DNA of 64,000 bases from the NCBI RefSeq assembly GCF_025602895.1, contig NW_026516277.1, positions 124,001-188,000 on the forward strand, read 5' to 3'. Shown here one piece after another: positions 23,610-33,344 of this stretch. The translations under genes and the position numbers were made by a program. The DNA is from Polychytrium aggregatum (lineage: Eukaryota > Chytridiomycota > Chytridiomycetes > Polychytriales). Under the pieces are notes generated by a model, which saw only the letters and a program-made list of their open reading frames with translations, ran no database searches and had not been told where the DNA came from. How positions within the stretch are numbered: position 1 is the stretch's first letter; the number at the start of each line of letters is the position of its first letter.

Positions 23610-24213
23610 ATAGCTCGCCGCACCAACGGACTGGCAATTCTTCGTTGTGTCCTGAGGGAGTCCGATCAAGACAATCCCAAGCATCAGCCGCGCCGAGCCA
23701 GCGAGAAAGCACGTCGCGGACACACCCATTTCCGATGTTCAATATACACCTTGTTTCGTTCTAAACGAAGCCTATGGCTGGGAATCGTCGTGAGACCAAA
23801 ATTGATCGATCCAACGAACCACCGGTATCAAGCGAGTTACATATGGTGGCCCACTTGACTCTACGCCAAGCGTGAGTACGTACACATGTATTGGTGAGCC
23901 TGGCTGCGACTCGAGCACACCATCAATGGCGGGATATCCGGGCACGCCAGTGTCAACATATATATGACACAGATGATCCACCCGTGGATTCCAACGGCAA
24001 GGTTGCTAGGCCAGTGAGCACGAGTATCAGAGGGATTTGCATGTCGACAAGGGCGGCCGAACAGGCGCTGTGATGGACGTATATCGAGGGAGTCTGATGG
24101 GCGTATCGAGGGAGCGTGATAGACGTATATCGAGAGCGCGGATCGTTGGTGGAGCTCGATGCACTTGCGATGGCACTGCCGATCTATATTCGCCATCGAG
24201 CGCGGGCCAGATT
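23610..24213. other. Intergenic region between converging genes
   Basis: About 600 bp between two 3' ends. No coding signal; short GGGCGTATCGAGGGAGC-type direct repeats occur near 24075-24135. Confidence 0.5.
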
Positions 24214-25239
24214 CTACTTGCTCGCCGTCCGCGGGGTGTATGCCTCCAGGGCCAGAGCCTGCACCATCATCGAGACCTCGGCATCGTCGTCATCGTCGTC
24301 GTCGACTGCGAGTGGCTGGCGCGCCTCCTGCTCCGGACTGGGTAGCGCTGCCGTGGCCCTGGGGTCCCTCTGGAAGGGCGAGTCCACGACCGGGATCGAG
24401 TATTTGCCAAAGTAGTCGTTCGAGTGTGTCGGATTCATAGGCTGGGTAGAGCCTTGGGCAAGCGCCAGCGCAGAAACGGAGCCGTTGGTAGGGATTGTCC
24501 CGACGTCGAATGTCAACGCATGTGAAGACGTGCGGTTGAGGCTGGGTATCGAGCCCTGTGTGGCCGGCTGCTGGAGCTGCTGGTGAAAAGGTGGATTGGA
24601 AGGGGTGCTCTGAGAGAGCGGTGGCGAGGATTGTGCCGGTCCGCCGGCTGCTGGTGCCTGGGCAGGGACCTGGAGAGGCGACGAAAACTTGAGCTTGAGG
24701 GTGGGATGCTTGCGAATGGTGACGCCGTTCCAGAGCCACCTGGGCAGCCTTTCCTTCAGCTCGACCTCGCCGTTGAACTTTTCGACAAACTCGGACTCTT
24801 CGGAGCCGATGACACCGTCGCGCAGCGAGCGGGTATACTCGAGGATCGAGCTTGAAAGTGGCCAGCCCTGCAGCTTGCGCAGACACATGATGACTGTCCC
24901 GACCACGATGGTGCCGTCGAGGCAGTGGACGTACATGGGCAGATTGACCGGGTCGATGATGACGGAGAGAATGGTGGCGGCCTTCTGGAAGGAGAGGGGG
25001 ACGTTGTCCTTGGGTTTGTCGACGCGGATATGGATGACATTGACGTGCGGGTTGTCGGTAATAAAGTCGCCCAGATCGGGCGGATCTGGCACCAGCGAGA
25101 GGATGGTTTTGAGACCGAGACGCTTGAGGAAGCGGTAGTTTCTGGGCTTGGGGTATGCGCCGCGATGAAGGTCCTCCTCGGCGGAGCTGAACCGGAACGG
25201 CGGATAGAGGGGCGGCAGCTTTTCCAAGACGGTTGCCAT
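24214..25239 (-). CDS. Oca/Siw14-like dual-specificity phosphatase-fold protein, catalytic Arg absent
   Basis: Single exon, 1026 nt, 341 aa. The N-terminal half matches the Siw14/Oca family: FRFSSAEEDLHRGAYPKPRNYRFLKRL, KTILSLVPDPP, IHIRVDKPKDNVPLS and VDPVNLPMYVHCLDG. Siw14 dephosphorylates inositol pyrophosphates; Oca proteins act in the same complex. In an active enzyme the loop is HCx5R. Here His105 and Cys106 are present but the Arg position (112) is Val, so catalysis is doubtful. The C-terminal 150 residues are Pro/Gln/Ser-rich, with an acidic run of seven Asp near 310. I start at ATG 25237-25239; an upstream ATG at 25410 would add an Arg-rich, off-family stretch. Confidence 0.82.
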   Translation of the reverse strand: MATVLEKLPPLYPPFRFSSAEEDLHRGAYPKPRNYRFLKRLGLKTILSLVPDPPDLGDFITDNPHVNVIHIRVDKPKDNVPLSFQKAATILSVIIDPVNLPMYVHCLDGTIVVGTVIMCLRKLQGWPLSSSILEYTRSLRDGVIGSEESEFVEKFNGEVELKERLPRWLWNGVTIRKHPTLKLKFSSPLQVPAQAPAAGGPAQSSPPLSQSTPSNPPFHQQLQQPATQGSIPSLNRTSSHALTFDVGTIPTNGSVSALALAQGSTQPMNPTHSNDYFGKYSIPVVDSPFQRDPRATAALPSPEQEARQPLAVDDDDDDDAEVSMMVQALALEAYTPRTASK

Positions 25240-25995
25240 GGCTCGACGGGAAGGGCACAGCTTGCGGGGATAAGATTTGCGCCAGAAGAGCGAGCGAGAT
25301 GCGAGCCAGGATCGGCGGTGCAGGTCGGATCGCGGGGAAGCGAAACCATGGCTGAGAACCCGGGCGAGAGCGTCTCGGCGTCCCGCAGTGCAATGCACAA
25401 TGGCAACCATCCAGCAATTGCATCATCCATTCAGCGACCACATCCAGCGACCACATCCAGCGACCACATCCAACGACCACATCCAGCGATCACATCCAGC
25501 GACCACATCCAGCGACCACATCCGCACGGCGACACCCTGGTTTGGCCACGTCCGCTGTCCCACAGATCCGATTTCAAACACCACGCTCTCGTCCGGCTGC
25601 TCTTCTCGTCCCGATGGTCGTCGGTGCATGGCCTGCCTTCTGCTTGTCGCTGTCGGATACCCCTCGCCCATGGTCATCGAGCATTGTTAACTCGATACCA
25701 GCAGAGCACCGTTGACCACCACCAGCCCACACCCAACTTTCTGCTGCTGGCAAGTGCATACCGACGCCGAGGACCACCCGTCCGTCCTTCTCGTGCTGGC
25801 TCTCGCCTCGCCTCGCCTCGCCTCTCGCCATCCTCGCCACCGCCCGCCACATCGCCACCCATATATTGCGTGGTCTCTCGTTGCTGCTGGCCTCCCGACC
25901 TCGTCCCCTGCACCGTCATCTCATCGCCCGTCTCCATCGCTCGCCCAGCAACTCCTCATCCGCCGCCGGAACTCCCGCCGGAACCCACTGCACCG
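25240..25995. promoter_or_regulatory. Divergent promoter region containing a 13-bp minisatellite
   Basis: 756 bp between start codons of oppositely oriented genes. It contains the seven-unit repeat at 25434-25522 and otherwise no recognisable element. Confidence 0.55.
25434..25522. repeat. 13-bp minisatellite (seven units) in a divergent promoter
   Basis: About seven units of AGCGACCACATCC with single-base variants, on the upstream side of the Oca-like and RING genes. Confidence 0.9.
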
Positions 25996-27735
25996 ATGGC
26001 AAAGCCCTCGCTCTTGACCTTTATCGGCTTCCACGCGCTCTATGTCGTCAACATCATCGTCACGATTTTCCTGTTGACTACGAGAGACACCACTTCGTGC
26101 ACAACCTTCATTCCGACCTTCCTGAAGGTCAAGGCCTCGCTCGATATCGTCGTTTTTCTGTACCGCCTCACCACCTTCATCAACGAGTCGTTCTACCAGA
26201 ATCCCCTCATCGCCAACTGGGTATCGGTCATTAGCTTTTTCCATGCCACTGCCGAGCTCTCCAACTTCATCTCTGGCCAGATAGCCACCTTCTCCGGCAG
26301 CTTCTGCGACGACATCCTGTGGAAGTGGGCTCTGTACCTGATCGTCATCAAGTACATATTCTGGTGAGTACTGTCTGCGGTTCGCTTCCGGATCGGGCTG
26401 GTGGTGTCAGTGGCCGTGGCAGCGCTGCCTCTGTTTCGCTGATGAACTCGGCTCAGCCATCGTTTGTCAAAAGCCGGCTGGCCATTGCGTCTGCCCACTC
26501 TGCGTTGCTGCGTCTGTCCGTAGAGGTCGTCCGGAAGGAGGTGGATGGGCAGCTTTGGGGACTTTCAGTCTTGGATCACCAGCTCACTGGCATTTCCCAT
26601 TTTTTTTCTCCGGCCCGCTCTCTGCTCGGTTGGCTCGCAAATACTCAACTCCCCCCGTCCGGCTTGGCTGTGCTCGGCTGCGTCTCGCCCCTCCTACTCC
26701 AATCACCATGCTTCCACCATGCACCCAATGCATCTGTCCATTATCTCGCCGCTCCTGTCGCTGCGTCCCGGTCCCAGGGTTTACTGCGTTATCTACCTCA
26801 TTCGTCGCGTCCATGGGTATCTCTGGCTCTCCCGAGAAGAGCGCAAATGGTCCGAGGCCTTCAAGGGGCTGACCACACTGGAACTTTCTCGGCTGCCGAC
26901 TTTCACCTTCGGTGGCGAGCCTTCCGAGAACGAGTTACTCTCGGATTCTCAGGGCACCAAGGATGTCAAGGATGCCAAGGATGCCAAGGACGCCAAGGAA
27001 TCTGGAAGCGGTGCCTCCACGTCCGAGCCGGTACCTAGCGGCTCAGTCGCCATCACCATATCGCCCTCCCAGTTTTCAAGCGATGAGTGCTGCAGCATCT
27101 GCCTGGATGACTATGACCAGGGCGAAAAACTGCGAGTACTGGCCTGCGGCCACCGCTTCCACCGCCAATGCATCGACGAGTGGCTCGTCGGCCCTGACGA
27201 TGCCAAATCAGCCACCGGAGATGCCTCAAATGCTTCGGGCCCATCGTTAGCTTCGCCCTCGCAAGCCTCCAACGGCCGTGAGCCCTCGACATCCACCTCA
27301 AACACAAGCTCGTCCGAGGGCAAGGCCGGACATCGCACCTGTCCGATGTGCAAGCAGCAGGCACTCCGGCTCCAGGACCGCGACCCTCGTGTTCATGAAG
27401 CTGCCCGCAAGTTGGCCAAAATGGCTCTGAGCAAGGCCCGCCAGGGCGAGACCGACATTGCTCGCATCATGATCAAGAGACTGGACGAGCTCGTCCCGGA
27501 GCTGTTAGCGAGCAACGCCGCAAAGACCAAACCACCTCTGGCCGGGTCGAGCACGGCTCCTGCTCCCCCGAGCGGGAGCTCCTCTGCCTCCACCAACGAG
27601 GGTACTGGCGAAGCATCGGCTGCGCTACAGCAGACCGAGTCGCTTCTGAAGCAATACTACAAGATCTCGGGCACAGCGTCAGCGCCAGACTCCAACTCGA
27701 GCTCGACGCAGCAGTCCTCGTCGTCGGCTCGGTAG
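25996..27735 (+). CDS. Membrane-anchored RING-H2 E3 ubiquitin ligase
   Basis: Two exons, 25996-26363 and 26778-27735, sum to 1326 nt (441 aa) in frame; the codon for Trp is split TG/G. The N-terminus holds several membrane helices (LLTFIGFHALYVVNIIVTIFLL, ANWVSVISFFHATAELS, ILWKWALYLIVIKYIFW, VYCVIYLIRRV). A RING-H2 domain follows: Cys228-x2-Cys231, Cys246-x-His248-x2-His251-x2-Cys254, then Cys311-x2-Cys314. About 56 Ser/Thr/Ala-rich residues separate the sixth and seventh ligands, far longer than usual. The C-terminus is Ser/Pro/Ala-rich. Ahead of the RING is a DAK repeat (DVKDAKDAKDAK). The protein probably ubiquitinates ER or endosomal membrane substrates; the orthologue is unknown. An open frame extends upstream of ATG 25996 but is antisense to the neighbouring gene. 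Confidence 0.87.
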
Positions 27736-28420
27736 TCCGGGGCCGGCACCAGCCCGGCAGGCCAGCTTTCGAAGCAAGAGCCGTTTTGTGCCGGGCGATA
27801 TGTCGCACTCCCCCCTCCATCAAGTTCACGGGCAACACCGCCCTCTCCCTCCAAAACCGGTTGGTCGGCAACGCTCGCCCTTCTTTGCGTGCAGGCGAGT
27901 CGTGCTGCTTCCCTATACCGATTGTATAGCGTCACCATGTTACCTAAATGACGGCAATGTCATGAGCGGTTGTGAATATAGCGTCTGCGAAAAAATGAAC
28001 CAGAGCATGCTGTCGACGCCATCGATAGTCAGTCTTCTGCCGCATCTGCGCTTTGGATGCGCTCCCACCACCAAAGTCGCCGTCGATGTGCTGCACACCA
28101 TCGGCCCCATCGGCGCCCCAGAACCCCAGCATCACGCCCTCCACCCACTGGCCCCACGGCAGCACCGTCGCCCATGGCTCAACGCCTGCTTGTCTCGCTG
28201 GTCCGCTCACCAGCCCCATCAGCGCGTCCTCCCACCGCTCGAATGCCGTGGAGCCGCGCCGGCGCCCCTTCCATTGCCAACGAGCACCCCTGCCGCCGGG
28301 TCGGGTGCCGGTCCGCTCGGGTTGGCTGCACACATATATATTGACCGTCGCCGCCCGTCCTCCAGGACCGACCCCCAGGTTCGCCAGCCGCCCACCCGAA
28401 CCACATCGTCCCTCTCCGCC
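27736..28420. other. Intergenic region
   Basis: About 685 bp; the right part must hold the aminopeptidase promoter. TATATATATT-like AT runs occur near 28333-28342. No gene is supported. Confidence 0.5.
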
Positions 28421-31400
28421 ATGACCTCGACCCTCCTCTTTGGCAGCGTCGCGGCCCTCGACCAACTCCCAGCCACCGTCGTGATCGGCGAGAAGACCAC
28501 CGTCGAGAGCCATGCCGAGGCCCTGCCCCACCTCAGCTCGCTCAAGCAGGATGTCGTCCACGAGCTGCTCTCGGCCATCTTTGACGGCACCACCGAGTCG
28601 CTTGCCCACCACTACAAGCTTCCCAGTGGCTCCCGCACCTCGCTCTTTGTCTCGACGTTCGGCTCGGAGCTCTCTCGCAACAACGCCCCCATCCGAGGCG
28701 ATCTGGTCACCTCGACCCTCCAGAAGACCGTGCCCAAGTCTGGCGATGTTCGCATCATCGTCTTGCTCAAGTCGGCCAACCAGGCCGTCACGGCGGTATG
28801 CATCTCTCGCCACCTGGCTGATTCACGGCGACAAAACCATGCGCTTTTAGGATGCGTGTACGCCGAGATCTGGGTTGCTCTGGGTTGCTCTGGGTTGCTC
28901 TGGGTTGCTCTGGGTTGCTCTGGGTTGCTCTGGGTTGCTCTGGGTTGCTCTGGGTTGCTCTGGGTTGCTCTGGGTTGCTCTGGGTTGCTCTGGATTGCTC
29001 TGGGTTGCTCGCCTTGATCTAGCGCCTCATTATCTGTCCTCATCCGGCCATTCTTTGCACTTCTGCCACGATCTCATCTCGTCGCTGTGCATGGCTTGGC
29101 CTCTGCTTCTCTCTCTCTCTCGGGTCTGCCTCCTGCTATTCTCCGATCCTAGGCTGTCGGCGTCTCGAGAGCCTTCCCGCTCTATACCCGCAAGACCGCC
29201 AAGTCTTCGGACCGCAAGATCCACGTTGAACTGAGAACCGTCGACGGATCCTCGGTTGACAACGCTCGCATCCAAATCATCTCCAACGGTGTTCGCTTCG
29301 CTTCCCGTTTGGTCGACACCACTCCCTTTGAGCTCAACACAGACACTTATCTGGAAGAGGTCAAGGCCGTCCATGCTCGCTTGGCCAGCCATGGTGTCGA
29401 GCTGACCATCATTCGCGACCGAGAGCTGGAACAGGGCGGGTGAGTCGATCGGATCTCAGAGCAGTGGAGTGTAGTGCAGCAGCAACAGTTTGGTAAAAGG
29501 CAAGGGGTTGCTGAGAAGCTGCGCTGCAATTGGTTCATCTTGCTGGAGACTTCCACGGCTTGGCGATGCATTTTGGCAATCCGTTTCATGTTCTGCCACT
29601 GCTGCTCGACTGGACATTGTTCCCGGACCACAGTACTCGATCATGCTTCTGTTTGCTATAGCGCCAGGGATCTTACCATGACACTTTGATTGCCGTTGTT
29701 TGCAGATTTGGTGGCCTCTGGGGCGTCGGAAAGGGCGCCGATCATCCCCCTGCCCTTGCCATCCTCAGCTACAAGCCCGCCGATGCCAAGCTTACTATGG
29801 TGAGCGGCGTTGCTCGTGAAGTGCTGGTGTTGGCTTAATCAATCGTCCATCGGATCTCTGCTGTAAATCGCAGCACATGCCGTTCCAGCCGAGTTCGTGT
29901 CGAACTAATACTCATACTGCAACATTTGGCCTTCCTCGCGCTCTCATATCAGGCCTGGGTCGGAAAGGGCATCATTTACGATACCGGCGGCCTGACCATC
30001 AAGGGCAAGGACGGTATGCCTGGGGTAAGCCGATTACACATCTGTGCCGGTGGAGGGCCACTTTTGTGGAGCAAGTCGGTCCACTGCCTCTACTGCAGAT
30101 GAAAGTACTGAATAGTGGCTCTCGCCATCTCGCATTCCAGATGAAAACCGATATGGGCGGCTCTGCTGCTGTCCTGGCTGGTTTTGAGGCTGCCATCCTC
30201 TCGGGCTGCAAGCACAACCTGTATGGACTCCTGTGTCTGGCCGAGAATGCCGTGGACTCGCGATCCTTCAAGAACGACGACATCCTGTTAGTATCCTGCG
30301 GCCTCGTCAAGTTGTCCTTGCATCTCTCTGCGGAACTCGGACAGTGCAGTTGTCTCTATCGCCACCCACCCAGCCACGTCTTCGGTCTAACCCGATTGCA
30401 TCTGGCTTCAGGACCATCTACTCTGGCAAGACCGTGGAGATCAACAACACTGATGCTGGTCAGTACGCGACTGATCCTGGCTGCTCCGCATCTCTGCTCG
30501 ATCGTCCGTTGGCTTCTGGTGCAGGAGGAGCAGCTTGCTGACTCAAATTACGATTGTACTTGTGTGAACAGAGGGTCGTCTCGTTCTCGGTGACGGCGTT
30601 GCCTATGCCACCAAGCATCTGAACCCCGACATTGTCATCGACATTGCCACTCTGACCGGTAAGTCCATGATTCCCTCGCGACTGGCGTGCCTCTGGCTGC
30701 TCGCGGCTCTCGCTTGCTCATGGGCTCCCACGATCTCTGTTTGCATTTGACTTGATACCGCCGCTGATGGTCAACGATGCTGACATGGTTGCGATCCGAG
30801 TACAGGTGCTCAGTTCATTACCACGGGCAAGGCTCACTGCGGCGTTCTCTCCAACAACGAGGAGCTCGAGCGTACTATTATCGCCGCTGGCAAGAGGTGC
30901 GTTTGCCGCCTCCATATGTCGCAGTACGGGCGATGCAGATAGATGGCCGGTGGTCCCTGCATGGTACCTCTGCCAGGGGCGTGTAGCGTCGAATTAGTGT
31001 CTGGGCTCGGATTTTCTGACCCGGTGAATCGGCGGCGTCTCTTCGATCAGATCTGGCGATTTGGGCTTCCCTATCCTGTATGCCCCGGAGCTCTTGTCGG
31101 TCGCCAAGATGTACCCCAGTGAGGTTGCCGATATGAAGAACTCGGTCAAGGACCGCATGAATGCCCAGTGCAGTGCCGCTGGTCACTTTGTCGAGCAGCA
31201 CCTGGTGGGTGACCACTGGAAGGAAGGTGCTCGCGGACGGTGGGCTCACGTAAGTATTGCCTCGTCATTTGGCCCAAGCGTACCAAATGCTTTTGCGGAA
31301 ACGAGGGTGGAAAGAAAGGGAGGGCTGTTGTGTCGGTGTATATCAGCCGTCTCATTCGAGGTTGAACAACACGACTCTGGCTGGCGAGGCTCTCTATTTC

Positions 31401-31583
31401 GTGCTATTCCCGCATGTCTTTGCCGATCTGCTCACACTTTATTTGCTCCCTCTCGCTTCTACGCCTCTGCGCCTCGGTGCCTCGGCATCACCGCAGATCG
31501 ACATTGCTGCTCCGTCTGTCAGCAACGAGCGCGGAACTGGCTTTGGTGTCTCGCTCTTTGTCGAGCTGGCTCACACCCTCTGA
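28421..31583 (+). CDS. M17 family leucyl aminopeptidase, NPEPL1 type
   Basis: Ten exons: 28421-28795, 29153-29439, 29706-29799, 29953-30024, 30141-30286, 30412-30458, 30572-30658, 30806-30896, 31051-31249 and 31497-31583. They sum to 1485 nt (494 aa), in frame. The protein is a cytosolic di-zinc aminopeptidase. The N-terminal domain is diverged. The catalytic domain shows [46 protein letters not shown] (the M17 signature) and DIATLTGAQ. The pattern [17 protein letters not shown] and the C-terminal [16 protein letters not shown] and [11 protein letters not shown] match human NPEPL1 better than LAP3 by memory. The metal and catalytic Lys/Asp/Glu residues are in place. The first intron is a decamer minisatellite. 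Confidence 0.95.
28869..29007. repeat. 10-bp minisatellite (about 14 units) in aminopeptidase intron 1
   Basis: About 14 near-perfect copies of GGGTTGCTCT in intron 28796-29152. A 10-bp period shifts frame each unit, so all three plus frames translate as the same Leu/Gly/Cys/Trp peptide. Confidence 0.95.
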
Positions 31584-31838
31584 TTGCATTTGTCGGCACG
31601 CGCCGCCAATACAGACAACTGTGCAGTAGTAGCCCGCTGGGCTCGGAGGGTTGGGGGCGTACGAAGAGCGGGTGTATCCTCTTGCTCTTTGCCAAAGTGG
31701 CAATCGAGATGGCAAGAGGTCGTGTAGACATCAAGATATAAGGCCGGCTCGGATCCACGAGCGAATGTATTGGCAAAGTCGAGTTGCATGCGAGACGTGG
31801 TGCGTATTCCCCCTACCGAGAGCACGGCCGAGAAGGGC

Positions 31839-32843
31839 TCACTCGCTGCGCTTGGCCTCGCTGGCAAGACGCTGCTGCTTCTTGAGATAGCGCTTTCGGA
31901 TCGACAGATGAATCTTGGCACTCTGGGAGATGGCGGCCTGCTCCGAGAAAAAGGTGGTGAGGGCCCACGAGATCAAGGCGTGGGAGGGATATGGGGTGCG
32001 GTTGATAGACGTGCCGACGCCGGCCAGGACCGATCGCACCCAGTCCCGGGCCAGGGGCGTCGTCCAAGAGGGCTTGCGGATCTTGGACATGTTCGAGACG
32101 ACGAAATAGGCGTTGAGGTGCTCGACGTGGATGCCAGTGTTCTTGAGCTCCATAGCCAGAGCCTGCGACCACGAGCGCACAAAGGCCTTGGAGCCGCTGT
32201 AGTCGGCAATGTAGGCCGAGGGCACCTGTCCGCTGACCGAGCCCACGTTCAGGATGAGGCCCTTCTTGCGGGTCACCATCTGGGGGAGCACAATCTTGGT
32301 GATCTTGAGCTGGGCGAGGATGTTGACGTTGACAATGCTCTGGATAAGCTCGTCGCTCTCGTCCAGGAAGGGAGTGGGGCCCTCGTGGTTCATGGCGACA
32401 TTGTTGATGAGGATGCCGACGGGCAGGCTCTCGAGACGGGTTGCCAGGCCGACATAGTCTGGGCGGATGGCCGTCGAAAAGTCAAAGGGATAGGCGATCG
32501 CCTGGACACCGGACTTGCGGGCTTCCTCGGCGACGGCCTCGAGCTTGTCCTGGCTACGGGCCAGCAGGAAGACGTTGTACTTGGCCTTGGCGAGTTGGAG
32601 GGCGAATTCCTTGCCGATGCCGTCGGATGCACCGGTGACGACAACCCAGCCGCCCTTGCCGCCGCCCCAGGCATGGATGTTGGAGCCGATGGCCAGATAC
32701 GAGTCGTAGATGACCTGGAGGAAGCTGAAGGCCAGACGGGCCAGATACAGCCCGCCGACAACAGCAGAGAGGGTGGCGATGTTCCAGTCACCCAGCCGAG
32801 TGCCGAGCACCACAGAGTTGACGAGCGACTGAGCTGCGGACAT
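31839..32843 (-). CDS. IFA38: Very-long-chain 3-oxoacyl-CoA reductase (ER)
   Basis: Single exon, 1005 nt, 334 aa. This SDR enzyme reduces the 3-keto intermediate in very-long-chain fatty acid elongation on the ER. A hydrophobic N-terminus (about residues 22-50) is the membrane anchor. The NADPH-binding motif TGASDGIG lies at 70-77, NNVAM replaces the usual NNxG near 147, catalytic Ser is at 202 (LNVGSVSG), and YSGSK gives Tyr215 and Lys219. The downstream HVEHLNAYFVVSNMSK segment is typical of the KAR/HSD17B12 group. The C-terminus is basic (RKRYLKKQQRLASEAKRSE). Length equals the family norm. I begin at ATG 32841-32843; the open frame extends upstream but off family. Confidence 0.93.
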   Translation of the reverse strand: MSAAQSLVNSVVLGTRLGDWNIATLSAVVGGLYLARLAFSFLQVIYDSYLAIGSNIHAWGGGKGGWVVVTGASDGIGKEFALQLAKAKYNVFLLARSQDKLEAVAEEARKSGVQAIAYPFDFSTAIRPDYVGLATRLESLPVGILINNVAMNHEGPTPFLDESDELIQSIVNVNILAQLKITKIVLPQMVTRKKGLILNVGSVSGQVPSAYIADYSGSKAFVRSWSQALAMELKNTGIHVEHLNAYFVVSNMSKIRKPSWTTPLARDWVRSVLAGVGTSINRTPYPSHALISWALTTFFSEQAAISQSAKIHLSIRKRYLKKQQRLASEAKRSE

Positions 32844-33344
32844 TTTGATGAGGGAAGGGCGAGGAAGGGAAGGCCGCTTCTGGCGATGAGGAGCGAGAGA
32901 GCAAACACCCGATCGGCAAGACGCGCTCTGGGATTGGGATGGCGAGAGCACGGAGCGGGCCGAGAGGGGCCGAGAGGGGGCCGAGAGCCTCCTCGCCCGC
33001 ACCGCCACCAGCCATGCGGACATACAGCCAACTCAGATCGGAATGGAACACCTCCACACGGAGAGCCTGGGAATAGTTGGATACGCCGGATCAATCCCAT
33101 GGCATTGGTGCTCAATCGTCTGACAGAGAGTCGCTGGCGATGGAGTTACTCGAGGCACTTGGCGAGCCTGGGTCAGCATGGACAATGCGGTGTGTATTCG
33201 AGATCCAGAGAATGGAGGATGGCATCGTGGCCGCCCAGCCAGGCCTTGGCCATGACCGGCGCGCGATGCTCTGATGCAACAAAATATCTGGTCGTTTTCA
33301 TCGCATTCGCTGAATTCGCCACCAACATACTCATGCCCAGAACA
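32844..33344. promoter_or_regulatory. Intergenic region upstream of the ketoacyl-CoA reductase
   Basis: 500 bp between two minus-strand genes: the promoter of the ketoacyl-CoA reductase on the left and the 3' region of the kinase gene on the right. No motif is seen beyond a GGCCGAGAGGG repeat near 32955-32985. Confidence 0.5.

Noticed and set aside
24925-25995. Upstream extension of the RING gene frame
   Set aside because: The frame is antisense to the Oca-like coding exon and includes the 13-bp repeat; the natural start is ATG 25996.
28863-29019. Repeat-derived peptide [10 protein letters not shown] in three frames
   Set aside because: It is the 10-bp intron minisatellite read in each frame.
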